In this document: positions 15,876-24,931 of the stretch, in pieces
How the letters are laid out: the number at the start of each line of letters is the position of its first letter
Position numbering within the stretch: the first letter of the stretch is position 1
Assembly (NCBI GenBank): GCA_945893365.1
Contig: CAMDED010000012.1
Location: 1-64,000 of the forward strand
Length of the DNA: 64,000 nucleotides
From: Candidatus Sulfopaludibacter sp. SbA3
Lineage (GTDB): Bacteria > Acidobacteriota > Terriglobia > Bryobacterales > Bryobacteraceae
Reading direction: 5' to 3'
The notes under the pieces: model-generated
What the model saw: only the letters and a program-made list of their open reading frames with translations
Databases searched by the model: none
What the model was told of the DNA's origin: nothing
Translations under genes and position numbers: made by a program

Positions 15876-18140
15876 CTATCGGCGAACCCAGATCGGACTG
15901 GCCCACGCCATGTTCTTATCGGTCTGGATAACCCGGACGTAGTAGTAGCACTCTTCGCCCGCGTAACCTTCGTCGCGAAACGTGAACTGGGTCTTCTCCG
16001 TCGAGTAAATGAACTTTCCGTTCTTGACGATGTCGATCTTCGCGATCGGTGCAGTGCCCCGCACTGCAACCGTCAGCTCCGGAATCCCCGCAACTACCGT
16101 CTCCTCACCCATCAAAGCATTCCCGATGCGGAAGTCGAGAAGAATCTTGTCCGTCGAGGCGTACGTGCGCCGAGCGCGAAGGCCTTCGAAAATGCCGTCA
16201 CGATCGAGCGACTTTACGTAGACCGCGGCGAACGACATATGGGTCGAGCGGTGGTCGGAGCTGGCGATGAAGCCCAGCTTCAGCTTCTTCTCAAGCGCAT
16301 TCCAAATGAAGTTCCTGCTGTCCGTCTCGTAGATCGCGCGGCCGGCCGGGTCGGGTGCGCCGTTGTACTCGTAGGTGCTTCGCAATCCCTGGTAGATTTC
16401 GACCACGCGCTCGATGTCCGGGTCGTTGTACTCCCAGCTCACTTGCTTGTTGGCCCAGGCCGAGGTGTGCGGAATCGAGAGCGCCTTCTTGCCTCTCAAC
16501 ATGCGAAACAGGCCGTCCGGGCTCACGCCGGTGTCGCCGATATCGTACGAACCGGGCACGGGCGTATAGTCGCGGTTCAAGTGAACGATGTTGCGATGGC
16601 CCCACGGCGAATACTGGCTCCGCTCGTACGCATGCATGGGGGAAAACACGCCAGGCCGGTAGTAGAGGTCCGAAATCTGCTGAATGCGCCACAAATTGTA
16701 GCGGCGCGGAAGGTAACGCGTGTGGTCGGTGACTCCGATGAAGTCAAGCCCCGCCGCATCGGCGGAATACCGCATCGTATCCATCAGGGATCCGTCGATC
16801 GTCCCGCCGTCTTCGGAGATATCCGTATGACGGTGCAGGTCGCCCCACGCCAACTGATAACCATTGAGCGTATGACGCGCGGGAACCGGCGCCGCGCTTT
16901 TCGCCGTCATGGGAGGCGCCGGTGTCAGAGCGGGAGCCGATCCCGATGGCTCGAATAACCGGGCGTACACCGTGTTGTGCGCCGAGCCGGCCGGATAGAC
17001 GGCCAGAATCCGCGAACCCAGGTTCGCCGCAGCCACTCGTTGATCGATGCGGCCCTCGCTATTCAGAATCAACTCCGGCTTCCTCCAGGAACCCGACTCC
17101 CACACCGTGCTCTGAACGCTCAGCCAGTTCACGTTTCGCGCCGTGCGGAAAAACAGGCGCAATTGGCCCTCCGGGGTCACTACGATCGCGGGAGCTTCCA
17201 TCCCCGCCGCGCCCACGAGCTTCGCGAGCGCGGCCTGCGCTTCGGGCGATGTGTAGAGCTTCCCGTTCCGGTAGCAGGCGAAGCCGATATCGCGCCGCGG
17301 CCGCAATCCGCCTTCAGCCGAATCGCTCGCCCACGCCTCGGGACCCATCTCCCAGGCAATCCACGCGCGGTCGTTTGCGTCGACGAAAAGACTGGCGTGA
17401 TTTTCGAGCCGGGCAGAGACGGCAACAGGAATTTCAGCACTCCATGTGGTTCCATTCAGCGTGCGCAGAAATACGTCATAGTCTCCGCGGTAGCTGTCCC
17501 AGGCGACATAGAACGCGCCGGTTTTCTGTGAACCCGCGACCACCGGCTCCCAGTCATTCGCCGCATTTTCAGTGACGAAGCCTTCCTTGCCCCAGGAATT
17601 CGTGTGGAGGCGGTAGAGAATATCGAGGTTCCCGCCGCGCATGCTTTGCCAAACCAGCAGCACGCGGGACCCGGCGGCGGCGAGCTGCGGCGAGACGTCA
17701 GCGGCCGCATCCGTGGTGAGACGCTCGGTCTTCGACCAAGCCCCGCCACGGAGCACGCGGGCGTAGATGTCCCAGTTGCCGCGAACCTGAGCGGGCCAGG
17801 CAACCCAGACGGCGTCTTTCTCATCCACGGCTATGGCGGGCTTATGGTAGTCGCCGGCGATCTCGGTGACCTGTGCGGCGTCGCTCCACTTGCCGCCCTC
17901 GAAGCTCGAGGCGAAGACATGCGACGTTCCTTCCGTTTCGGAGTAGGAGACCCAGGCAACCCAGGCCCGGCCGTTCCGCACGGCGAGCGCGGGGTGATCG
18001 TCCTCGCGGACTCCGCTGGTGATGGGCATCAGCGCCTTAAGAGCCGCTTCCATCGCCGGGTCCGGGCGCGGGCTTGGACCGGGGTTCGGACGCTGCGCGC
18101 AAAGCGGTGCGAGCGAAAGGAAAACGATCCACGCACGCAT
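15876..18140 (-). CDS. Secreted PHP-domain (DUF3604-like) protein with N-terminal propeller
   Basis: The 754-residue protein has a signal peptide (MRAWIVFLSLAPLCA). The first part, up to about residue 420, contains repeated propeller-like units with the WVAW pattern (AWVAWVSY, AVWVAWPAQ, AFYVAWDSY, AWIAWEMG). A PHP-type metallo-hydrolase region follows: WGDLHRHTDISEDGG, FIGVTDHTRY, LSIPHTSAW and FIASSDHRSTH supply the His and Asp ligands. This matches the DUF3604 family, whose substrates are not established. Its ATG directly follows the DUF1080 stop, so the two are one transcript. A paralogue begins at 61351. Confidence 0.8.
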   Translation of the reverse strand: MRAWIVFLSLAPLCAQRPNPGPSPRPDPAMEAALKALMPITSGVREDDHPALAVRNGRAWVAWVSYSETEGTSHVFASSFEGGKWSDAAQVTEIAGDYHKPAIAVDEKDAVWVAWPAQVRGNWDIYARVLRGGAWSKTERLTTDAAADVSPQLAAAGSRVLLVWQSMRGGNLDILYRLHTNSWGKEGFVTENAANDWEPVVAGSQKTGAFYVAWDSYRGDYDVFLRTLNGTTWSAEIPVAVSARLENHASLFVDANDRAWIAWEMGPEAWASDSAEGGLRPRRDIGFACYRNGKLYTSPEAQAALAKLVGAAGMEAPAIVVTPEGQLRLFFRTARNVNWLSVQSTVWESGSWRKPELILNSEGRIDQRVAAANLGSRILAVYPAGSAHNTVYARLFEPSGSAPALTPAPPMTAKSAAPVPARHTLNGYQLAWGDLHRHTDISEDGGTIDGSLMDTMRYSADAAGLDFIGVTDHTRYLPRRYNLWRIQQISDLYYRPGVFSPMHAYERSQYSPWGHRNIVHLNRDYTPVPGSYDIGDTGVSPDGLFRMLRGKKALSIPHTSAWANKQVSWEYNDPDIERVVEIYQGLRSTYEYNGAPDPAGRAIYETDSRNFIWNALEKKLKLGFIASSDHRSTHMSFAAVYVKSLDRDGIFEGLRARRTYASTDKILLDFRIGNALMGEETVVAGIPELTVAVRGTAPIAKIDIVKNGKFIYSTEKTQFTFRDEGYAGEECYYYVRVIQTDKNMAWASPIWVRR

Positions 18141-19064
18141 CTATTTCTTCGTCAGAGGAGTGACCGCGATCTTCCGGAACTCGACCGGCCCATGGTCGCC
18201 CTGCAAGATGAGCGGCCCCGGCGCGCCCTCGTCCGGGTTGTTCGCAACGGCCGTCAATCCCTCAATCAATCCTTTGTCGATGATCTTCTTCCCGTTCAGC
18301 ACCACCGTGACATCGCGCCCGACCAGACGGATATCGAACGTCTGCCATTCACCGGCCGGCTTGCTCGCATTCAAAGATGGGACGATGCGGCTGTAGAGCG
18401 CGCCGTTGCCATGCGAATCCGGCGGCTTCCCGAAGTCTTCGAGAATCTGTACTTCATAGCGGCCGCGAAGCCCGATGCCGCTGTTGCTGCGCTCTCCCAC
18501 CTTGAACTCGGCATGCAGATCGTAGTTCCAGAAGCGCCGCGTCGTAATCAGGTTGTTCGCTCCAGCCACGTTCGTCATGGACCCTTCCTTGACGGCCCAC
18601 CCAAGAGGTTTATCGGGAATCATGGCCTTCCAGCCCGTCAGATCGAAGCCGTTGAACAGCGGTATGGGCTCGCCGGGCTGCCAGGAGCCGTCGTCACGCT
18701 CCGTGATTTCCGGCGCTCGCAATCCTGTCCACTCGAAATACTCTTTGCCCGCCTTGAGCGTGCCGCGAAGTCTTCCGTTCGCAAGGTGCGCCCGGTACTC
18801 CTCGTCCGGAGCGCGCCGCTGCGCGCCCTCAAAGCTGAAAACCAGATCGCCATCCTTGGTGGAAAGGTGCGGAATATCGTACATTCCGCCTCCGGGAGCG
18901 CCGACAAAGCGTCCTTTCACTCCCTTTACCTCGAGCCACCACGCGCGGTTTCGGGGTTCGTTTGCGACGTGAATATTCCAGCGTCCGTCGTAGGAGGCGT
19001 CCGCCCCCAAGAGGCAGAAGGCGGGCGGCAATCCCACCAGCAATCCGAGCATCAGTTTCCGCAT
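18141..19064 (-). CDS. DUF1080 (3-keto-disaccharide hydrolase-like) protein, exported
   Basis: The 307-residue protein has a signal peptide (MRKLMLGLLVGLPPAFCLLG). The DUF1080 concanavalin-like fold follows, with PLFNGFDLTGWKAM, YDLHAEFKVGERSNSGIGLR, YEVQILEDFG and the late LQGDHGPVEFRKIAV. Some DUF1080 members hydrolyse 3-keto-glycosides, which suits carbohydrate breakdown outside the cell. It directly precedes the PHP gene with no gap, and follows the M3 peptidase stop in reverse order by only six bases, so all three minus-strand genes may be co-transcribed. Confidence 0.87.
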   Translation of the reverse strand: MRKLMLGLLVGLPPAFCLLGADASYDGRWNIHVANEPRNRAWWLEVKGVKGRFVGAPGGGMYDIPHLSTKDGDLVFSFEGAQRRAPDEEYRAHLANGRLRGTLKAGKEYFEWTGLRAPEITERDDGSWQPGEPIPLFNGFDLTGWKAMIPDKPLGWAVKEGSMTNVAGANNLITTRRFWNYDLHAEFKVGERSNSGIGLRGRYEVQILEDFGKPPDSHGNGALYSRIVPSLNASKPAGEWQTFDIRLVGRDVTVVLNGKKIIDKGLIEGLTAVANNPDEGAPGPLILQGDHGPVEFRKIAVTPLTKK

Positions 19065-19070
19065 GATCGA

Positions 19071-21134
19071 CTATCCTATCAATAACCCGTTGCGTTCGAG
19101 AAGCGCATTCGAATCGGGATCGCGCCCCATAAAGCCGCGGTATAGCTCGGCGGGATCTTCACTATCCCCTTTGGCGAGAATCCCGTCGCGAAATTCAAGC
19201 CCGACTTCGCGGCTGAAGATACCCTCGGCCGTGAATCGCGTGAAGGCGTCCGCGTCGAGCACCTCCGCCCACTTGTAGGAATAGTAACCCGCTCCATAGC
19301 CGACCGGGCTCGAAAACAAGTGCGTAAACGCGGCGAACGTCGCATGCTCGGGTGGAAGCGGGACTGCCGAGAAGGACTCAAGCAGCCGCCTCGAATAGGC
19401 GATGCATTCGCCATCCGTCTCGGGCGAATACTCACGATGCAGGGCGAGGTCCACGAACCCGTTGCTTAGTTGACGCATCTGTGCGTTGCCGCCTCGGAAG
19501 GTCCTGGCGCGGTTCATCTTCCGGAAAAGGTCGTCCGGAATGAGTTCACCGGTCTCGTAGTGTTTGGCGAACAGGTCGAGCGCCGGACGCTCCCAACACC
19601 AGTTTTCCATGATCTGCGACGGGAGCTCGACGAAATCCCAAGCTACGTTCGTGCCGGCAAGGCTGCGAATTTCGACGCGGCTGAGACAGTGGTGCAACAG
19701 GTGGCCGAACTCGTGAAAAATGGTTTCCACTTCTCGGTGCGTCAACAGCGCGGGCTTGTCCGCGGTGGGCGGCGTCAAGTTGCCGCAAATCAGACCCAGA
19801 TGCGGCTCGAAGCCCGGTTCGAAGCCCATGGACTTAGGGGCGCCTGTTAGGAACGCATCCATCCATGCTCCACCATGTTTATTCTGCCGCGGAAACCAGT
19901 CCGCGTAGAAGGCGCCCAGGAGAGCCCCGTCCCGGTCGTCGCAAATCTCGTAGAACTTCACGGCGGGGTCCCACACGGGCACCCCCACACGCTCGGAAAC
20001 GCGAATTCCGAAAGTGCGGCGGAAGATCTCAAACATCCCTTCGGTCACTTGTTCCAGGGGGAAGTAGGGGCGCAGGATTTCCTCATCGAAATCGTACAGG
20101 GCTGCACGCTGTTTCTCCGCGTAGTAAGCGACGTCCCACGGCGTAAGGCCGGGCGCATCCGGTCCTTCGATCGACCGCCGGAAGCGGATGAGCTCCCGAT
20201 TTTCGCGTTCGAAGCTCGCCTGAGTTTTGTCGCGCATGCCGTCGAGAAAGGCTTGCGCGCACGCACCGTCGTGAGCCATTCGGTCTTCAAGGACAAGATC
20301 CGAAAAATCCTTGAAGCCCAGAAGTACCGCCCGCTGGCGGCGCAATTCAAGGATGCGAGCGATCAAAGCGCGATTGTCGTGTTCACCCGTCGTGGCCCGG
20401 GTGGTGTAGGCACGGTAGAACCTCTCGCGAATCCCGGCGTCGTCGAGGTACGTCATCAGAGGCGTGTAACTCGGCGCCTGCAGTGTGAAACGCCAACCCT
20501 CGACGCCTTTCCCTTCCGCGGAGTGGCGGGCGGCTTCGATGGCCGTGGGCGGGAGGCCCGACAACCTCGTTTGGTCCGTTATGACGTACTCATACTCGTT
20601 GGTCGAGTCGAGCACGTTTTCCGAGAACCTGGTCGTGACGGTTGCCAGTTCGACGTCCATTTCTCCGAGAAGCCTCTTCCGGTCCGGACCGAGCATGGCC
20701 CCATGGCGCTTGAAGCTGTCGATCGTCTTAGTAAGAAAGCGCTTTCTGGGACCCTCCAGCGCCTTGGCTTCGGCGGTCGCCGCAAACTCCTGGACCGCCT
20801 CCCAGAGACCGGCGTGGATTGGGATGCCGGCGTAGAAGGCGCTCACTTCAGGCTGTACCGCGTTGAAGGCGGCGCGCAATTGCGGGTAGGTGGCAACCCC
20901 TTCCAGGTGCCGGACGACCCCGATCGCCCAATCCAGACCGTCCGTCATCTTGTCGAGAGCCATCATCGTGTCTTCAAACGTTCGGGGAAGACCGCCCCTG
21001 TCGCGGCCGGAGGCGATTTCTTCGAGGCGCAGCCGGGACTCCTCGATCAACTGCCGAATCGCCGGCTCAACATGTTCGGCGCGGATGAGGTCAAAGGGAA
21101 CTGTGAATTTAATGGAAAGCAGGGGATTCGGCAT
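19071..21134 (-). CDS. M3-family oligopeptidase
   Basis: The 687-residue protein has the zinc motif HEFGH at residues 474-478 and the third ligand Glu503 in DFVELPSQ. The C-terminal GYGAGYYSYKWAEVLDADAF is diagnostic of oligopeptidase A/Dcp-type M3 enzymes. It should degrade short peptides in the cytoplasm, as no signal peptide is present. I place the start at 21134 (MPNPLLSIKF); a longer frame to 21242 exists, but its extra residues are not protein-like. Downstream are the DUF1080 and PHP genes. Confidence 0.9.
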   Translation of the reverse strand: MPNPLLSIKFTVPFDLIRAEHVEPAIRQLIEESRLRLEEIASGRDRGGLPRTFEDTMMALDKMTDGLDWAIGVVRHLEGVATYPQLRAAFNAVQPEVSAFYAGIPIHAGLWEAVQEFAATAEAKALEGPRKRFLTKTIDSFKRHGAMLGPDRKRLLGEMDVELATVTTRFSENVLDSTNEYEYVITDQTRLSGLPPTAIEAARHSAEGKGVEGWRFTLQAPSYTPLMTYLDDAGIRERFYRAYTTRATTGEHDNRALIARILELRRQRAVLLGFKDFSDLVLEDRMAHDGACAQAFLDGMRDKTQASFERENRELIRFRRSIEGPDAPGLTPWDVAYYAEKQRAALYDFDEEILRPYFPLEQVTEGMFEIFRRTFGIRVSERVGVPVWDPAVKFYEICDDRDGALLGAFYADWFPRQNKHGGAWMDAFLTGAPKSMGFEPGFEPHLGLICGNLTPPTADKPALLTHREVETIFHEFGHLLHHCLSRVEIRSLAGTNVAWDFVELPSQIMENWCWERPALDLFAKHYETGELIPDDLFRKMNRARTFRGGNAQMRQLSNGFVDLALHREYSPETDGECIAYSRRLLESFSAVPLPPEHATFAAFTHLFSSPVGYGAGYYSYKWAEVLDADAFTRFTAEGIFSREVGLEFRDGILAKGDSEDPAELYRGFMGRDPDSNALLERNGLLIG

Positions 21135-21142
21135 TTCCCCTA

Positions 21143-21328
21143 TTATCTCAATTCCGGGATGATGCCGGGCAGCGAGCGATTCCAGGAAAACCCCCGGCAC
21201 AGACCGGCCCGCAAGTGGATGCCGGCCTGGATCCATTCCCAACCGTTCAACGCTTCGAGGGTTTCGTCCGTCCTCACTCCGCCGGCAATCGACTCAATGC
21301 CGAAAGCGTGCCCAATTCCGCGGGGTTA
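21143..21328 (-). pseudogene. Possible EAL-domain remnant
   Basis: In the 320-base gap between the M3 gene and the tRNA, a minus-strand frame with no good start reads GHAFGIESIAGGVRTDETLE, then ALNGWEWIQAG. This resembles the late part of EAL cyclic-di-GMP phosphodiesterases (A.LG...IAEGVET..QL..L...G....QG). The conserved acidic residues are partly lost. A stop lies just upstream, and the frame ends at 21143. If real, it is a decayed fragment. I see nothing else in this gap. Confidence 0.4.
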
Positions 21329-21454
21329 CACACTCCGAGCGCCGTAATCCGCCCGCCGGGCGACCACACAAATGAGCCGTGGAGTAGCCGAACCGCCTCC
21401 GCAGCCGGCCAGGGCGAGTCCGAAGCGCTGCTCATGGCGTCTGCACGGAGCGTA

Positions 21455-21531
21455 TGGTAGGCGCGGCAGGACTCGAACCTGCGACCCTCGGCTTAGAAGG
21501 CCGATGCTCTATCCACCTGAGCTACGCGCCC
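21455..21531 (-). tRNA. tRNA-Arg(UCU)
   Basis: Read on the minus strand, the 77 bases fold into a standard cloverleaf: acceptor GGGCGCG with CGCGCCU, D-arm GCTC/GAGC, anticodon stem TCGGC/GCCGA and T-arm GCAGG/CCTGC with TTCGAGT. The anticodon loop CTTCTAA gives anticodon TCT, which reads AGA. The 3' CCA is encoded at 21455-21457. Confidence 0.96.
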
Positions 21532-21736
21532 GCTCCACGATTATCGCAAATGTTTACGCCCGGATATGGGCCGCGCCTTTGACTGAGCGGCCCCCTCTTC
21601 AAGGCGCTTGAACGGCAGACACGCCGCCGGATGCCCGCCATACGGCGGAACAGGTTACCGCCAGAGCCGTTGCAGGAGCGCCGCGCGGGAAACCTGGCTG
21701 GCCATGCCCGCGGCGCCGGTCCGAGACGGAGCTTCG

Positions 21737-21950
21737 TCAGACGTTCAGCAGAAACTTCGTGAATTCTCTTTCGACGTGCACGTCCGTCAGACGTCGATCG
21801 CGGCCTTGATAGAAATACGTCAGCTTCGTGTGGTCTAATCCCTTCAACCGCAGGATCGTGGCATTGGCGTCGTGTGAATCGACCGGATTGACGACGGGGC
21901 GCATCATCCCTACGCGTTCAGCATCATCCGAAGGGAAGAACGGGCGCGTT
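21737..21950 (-). pseudogene. DUF1501 protein, C-terminal remnant
   Basis: A minus-strand frame ending in TGA at 21737-21739 reads [20 protein letters not shown], then [20 protein letters not shown] and [15 protein letters not shown]. This is clearly the extreme C-terminus of a DUF1501 protein (NPVDxHDxxATIL, LTYxxQGRDxRLTDVHG). Upstream of about 21950 the similarity fades and no start exists, so only a fragment remains. The rest of the 21532-22107 stretch holds nothing else that I can support. Confidence 0.7.
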
Positions 21951-22107
21951 GCCCGATCTCCCCTCGGCGCTTTCCGGTCAAAGTCGTGTCCCGTGCGACG
22001 CCGGAATGGGCCGCGCGGCGCGCGTTACAGCGAGGCGATCCCGGGGCGCTCCGCCACATTTGCAGGCACGGTAGCGCACGGTAGAATTGAAAGATCGGCT
22101 TGCTTGA

Positions 22108-23529
22108 ATGCCTAATACAAAAATCGTCGTTACGTTAGGTCCTTCCTCCGACGCTCCCGGCGTCCTGGGTCAGCTCATGCACGCGGGCGCGGATGTCTTC
22201 CGCCTCAACGCCTCCCACGGAACGCACCTCCAGCACCTCGCGCGAATTCGCGCCGTTCGCGCGCTCGCCGCTGAACTTGGAAGACATGTTTGCATCCTGC
22301 TGGATCTGCAAGGTCCCAAGATCAGGTTGGGCGATTTTGAGAACGGCGGCTGCTACCTTGCCAAAGGCGGCGAATTCACTATAACCGTGGATCCCGTGAT
22401 CGGTACCGCCCAGCGCGCTTCGACCGGCTACTTGCGTTTCGCCGAAGACGTACACGCCGGGGACCGCGTCCTTCTCGCCGACGGCACGGTCGAGCTGCGG
22501 GCGATTTCGAGCGATGGACGCAGCGTGCGCTGCGAGGTCGTGGCCGGGGGGCCCATCAGCGATCACAAGGGAATCAACCTCCCCGGCGCGCTCACGAATG
22601 TCCCGTCACTGACGGAAAAGGACTTGGCCGACCTCGATTTCGGCATCGAGAACGCCATCGACATGGTGGCGCTCTCGTTTGTGCGCACCGCCAAGGACGT
22701 GCGCGGATTGCGGCGTCAGTTGCGAGACACCGGGACGCACATTCCGATCGTCGCGAAGATCGAGAAGCCGCAGGGGTGGGAGAACATCGATTCGATTCTC
22801 GATGAAGCGGACGGCGTGATGGTGGCGCGCGGGGACCTGGGCGTCGAGATGGCGCTTGAGAAGGTTCCGGCGATTCAGAAGTCCATCATTCGCCGCGCCC
22901 GCCGTCACGGCAAGTTCGTCATCACCGCCACCCAGATGCTCGAATCGATGATCGAGCATGCGACGCCCACGCGCGCCGAAGTGAGTGATGTCGCGAATGC
23001 GATTTATGATGGAACCGACGCCGTCATGCTTTCCGCCGAGACCTCGGTGGGCAAGTATCCCGTGGAGGCGGTTGGCATCATGACCAGAATTGCGACGGAG
23101 GCTGAACGGGCAATCGGCGTGCGCGGATTTCAGGAGTTGCCGCATAGCCAGACGCCTTCAACGGCCGAGATTCTGGCCGATGCCGCCTACAGAGCCGCGC
23201 GCGATGCGGGGGCCGCCGCGATTGTGGTGTTCACGGCCAGCGGGTCGAGTGCGCGGCTGGTAGCGCGGTCCCGGCCCCCTGTGCGAATATTCGGCGTTAC
23301 GCCGAGCGAAGCGACGGCGCGGAGTCTCGCCGTGATCTACGGTGTGACTCCCGTGCTCGCTCAGCAATTGGCGTCAACCGACGAGATGCTCGCGCAAATG
23401 GACCGCCTGCTGCTTGACGGGAAGCATTTGAAGCAGGGTGAGATGGTGGTCTTCGTTGCAGGCCAACCTATCGGCAGGCCTGGTACAACGAATCTGCTGA
23501 AATTGCACAGGATTGGGGAACTGAGATAG
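22108..23529 (+). CDS. pyk: Pyruvate kinase
   Basis: The 473-residue protein covers all pyruvate-kinase parts. The N-terminal strand is TKIVVTLGPSS, followed by FRLNASHG and LLDLQGPKIRLG, and the B-domain lies around residues 70-150. The catalytic region IVAKIEKPQGWENID leads to the MVARGDLGVEM signature. Then come ATQMLESMIEHATPTRAEVSDVANAIYDGTDAVMLSAETSVGKYP in segments, and the C-terminal regulatory domain. It converts phosphoenolpyruvate and ADP to pyruvate and ATP in glycolysis. It stands alone as a metabolic gene between the tRNA region and an esterase. Confidence 0.96.
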   Translation: MPNTKIVVTLGPSSDAPGVLGQLMHAGADVFRLNASHGTHLQHLARIRAVRALAAELGRHVCILLDLQGPKIRLGDFENGGCYLAKGGEFTITVDPVIGTAQRASTGYLRFAEDVHAGDRVLLADGTVELRAISSDGRSVRCEVVAGGPISDHKGINLPGALTNVPSLTEKDLADLDFGIENAIDMVALSFVRTAKDVRGLRRQLRDTGTHIPIVAKIEKPQGWENIDSILDEADGVMVARGDLGVEMALEKVPAIQKSIIRRARRHGKFVITATQMLESMIEHATPTRAEVSDVANAIYDGTDAVMLSAETSVGKYPVEAVGIMTRIATEAERAIGVRGFQELPHSQTPSTAEILADAAYRAARDAGAAAIVVFTASGSSARLVARSRPPVRIFGVTPSEATARSLAVIYGVTPVLAQQLASTDEMLAQMDRLLLDGKHLKQGEMVVFVAGQPIGRPGTTNLLKLHRIGELR

Positions 23530-23574
23530 ATCGTTGGTCCTGCCGGGCGCGTGCGGTAGAATCGGACTCTACTT

Positions 23575-24924
23575 ATGACTACCGACAACCGTCACGGCGG
23601 GCGCCTCCTTGCGGGAATCCTGCTTCTGGCTGCGTTCGCTTCGGGCGCCACGTCCGCTGAGAAGACGCCCGCGCCTAAGCTGATCGCCATGGCTGCCCAC
23701 GAAGCTACGTCTCCGGCCTTCCGCCAGGCGCTCACCGATACTCTCGGCGCCGACGAAATGAAGAAAGGGACGGCCTTCATCGGCGAAGGCGCGGATTTCC
23801 TGTGGGCCGTCGAGTCCGCCGTTACTCCGTGGCTGGTGGTCGACGAAAAGCCCCAGGTGGCGATGAAGCGGATCAAGCCCACGAACCTTTGGTTCGCGAC
23901 CGGCAAACTCGCCGTTTACGCGCCGCACGGCTTCCACTACATGGTGGCCGGAAAGAAGTTCGGCGGCAGCTTGAACGTGACGGCCTACGGTCCGGATTCC
24001 TACGCGAAGCCCGGCGTACCGCAGGGCAAGCTCTCGGAAAAGATGGTCCACAAGAGCAAGATCTACGACGGCATGTTGAGCGACTGGTGGATTTACGCGC
24101 CTGCACAGTACGACGCCTCCAAGCCTGCCGCTCTGACGGTCTGGCAGGATGGGCAAGGGCACATCAGCCGCACAGGCGGGCCTCGCACCATGAACGTGGT
24201 GGACAACCTGATCCATCAGGGCAGGATTCCGGTGATGATTCAAGTGTTCATTTCGCCAGGCGACATCGCCGCGGCGGCGGGTACGCCAACATACAGCTTC
24301 GTTTCAAATTTCTCGAAGACTACCGGCCGCACGCTTAAGGATTCCATGCGCAGCGTGGAGTACGATACGGTGACCGGCCGCTACGCCCGCTTCCTGCGTG
24401 AGGAGATAATTCCGGAGGTGGCGTCGAAATACAACATCCGCAAAGATGCCTACAGCCACGGAATCCAGGGGAGCTCGTCCGGCGCGATCGCCGCGTTTAA
24501 CGCCGCGTGGTTCGAGCCGGATCTCTTCAGCCGCGTGCTCTCACACATTGGAACCTACACGAGCATTCAGTGGCAGCCGGGCGCGATCGATGGCGGCAAT
24601 ATCTATCCGTTCAGAGTGCGCAAAGAAGAGAAACGCAATCTGAGGGTGTGGCTCCAGGACGGTTCGGAGGATGTTGAGTCGCCGCACGGGAGCTGGCCTC
24701 TGCAGAACATCCAGATGGCGAATTCGCTCAAGCTGCGGGGGTACGATTTCCATTTCAGCTTCGGCGCCGGGCCTCACTCCGGCGCGCACGGGAACGCGGA
24801 ATTGCCGTTGTCGCTGGCTTGGCTCTGGCGGGATTACGATCCGGCGAAGACGGAGCAGCTCTACGAAATGGAAGCCGCCGAGAAGGAGAAGCCCCTCTTC
24901 CGCGTGAAAATCGCGAACCGCTAG
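23575..24924 (+). CDS. Secreted esterase, enterochelin-esterase-like
   Basis: The 449-residue protein has a signal peptide (RLLAGILLLAAFASGATSA). An N-terminal carbohydrate-binding-like region (LWFATGKLAVYAPHG) is followed by an alpha/beta-hydrolase of the esterase D/Fes type. The nucleophile elbow is GIQGSSSGAIAA, and the late His is in GAGPHSGAHG. The segment IYDGMLSDWWIYAPAQYDAS is typical of this group. It probably cleaves carbohydrate or siderophore esters outside the cytoplasm; the substrate is not shown. It ends seven bases before the biotin carboxylase gene. Confidence 0.82.
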   Translation: MTTDNRHGGRLLAGILLLAAFASGATSAEKTPAPKLIAMAAHEATSPAFRQALTDTLGADEMKKGTAFIGEGADFLWAVESAVTPWLVVDEKPQVAMKRIKPTNLWFATGKLAVYAPHGFHYMVAGKKFGGSLNVTAYGPDSYAKPGVPQGKLSEKMVHKSKIYDGMLSDWWIYAPAQYDASKPAALTVWQDGQGHISRTGGPRTMNVVDNLIHQGRIPVMIQVFISPGDIAAAAGTPTYSFVSNFSKTTGRTLKDSMRSVEYDTVTGRYARFLREEIIPEVASKYNIRKDAYSHGIQGSSSGAIAAFNAAWFEPDLFSRVLSHIGTYTSIQWQPGAIDGGNIYPFRVRKEEKRNLRVWLQDGSEDVESPHGSWPLQNIQMANSLKLRGYDFHFSFGAGPHSGAHGNAELPLSLAWLWRDYDPAKTEQLYEMEAAEKEKPLFRVKIANR

Positions 24925-24931
24925 AGCCCGC

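Noticed and set aside
19875-21347. A 490-codon plus-strand frame over the M3 peptidase
   Set aside because: The minus strand carries HEFGH and the rest of the M3 domain. The plus frame has no recognisable motif.
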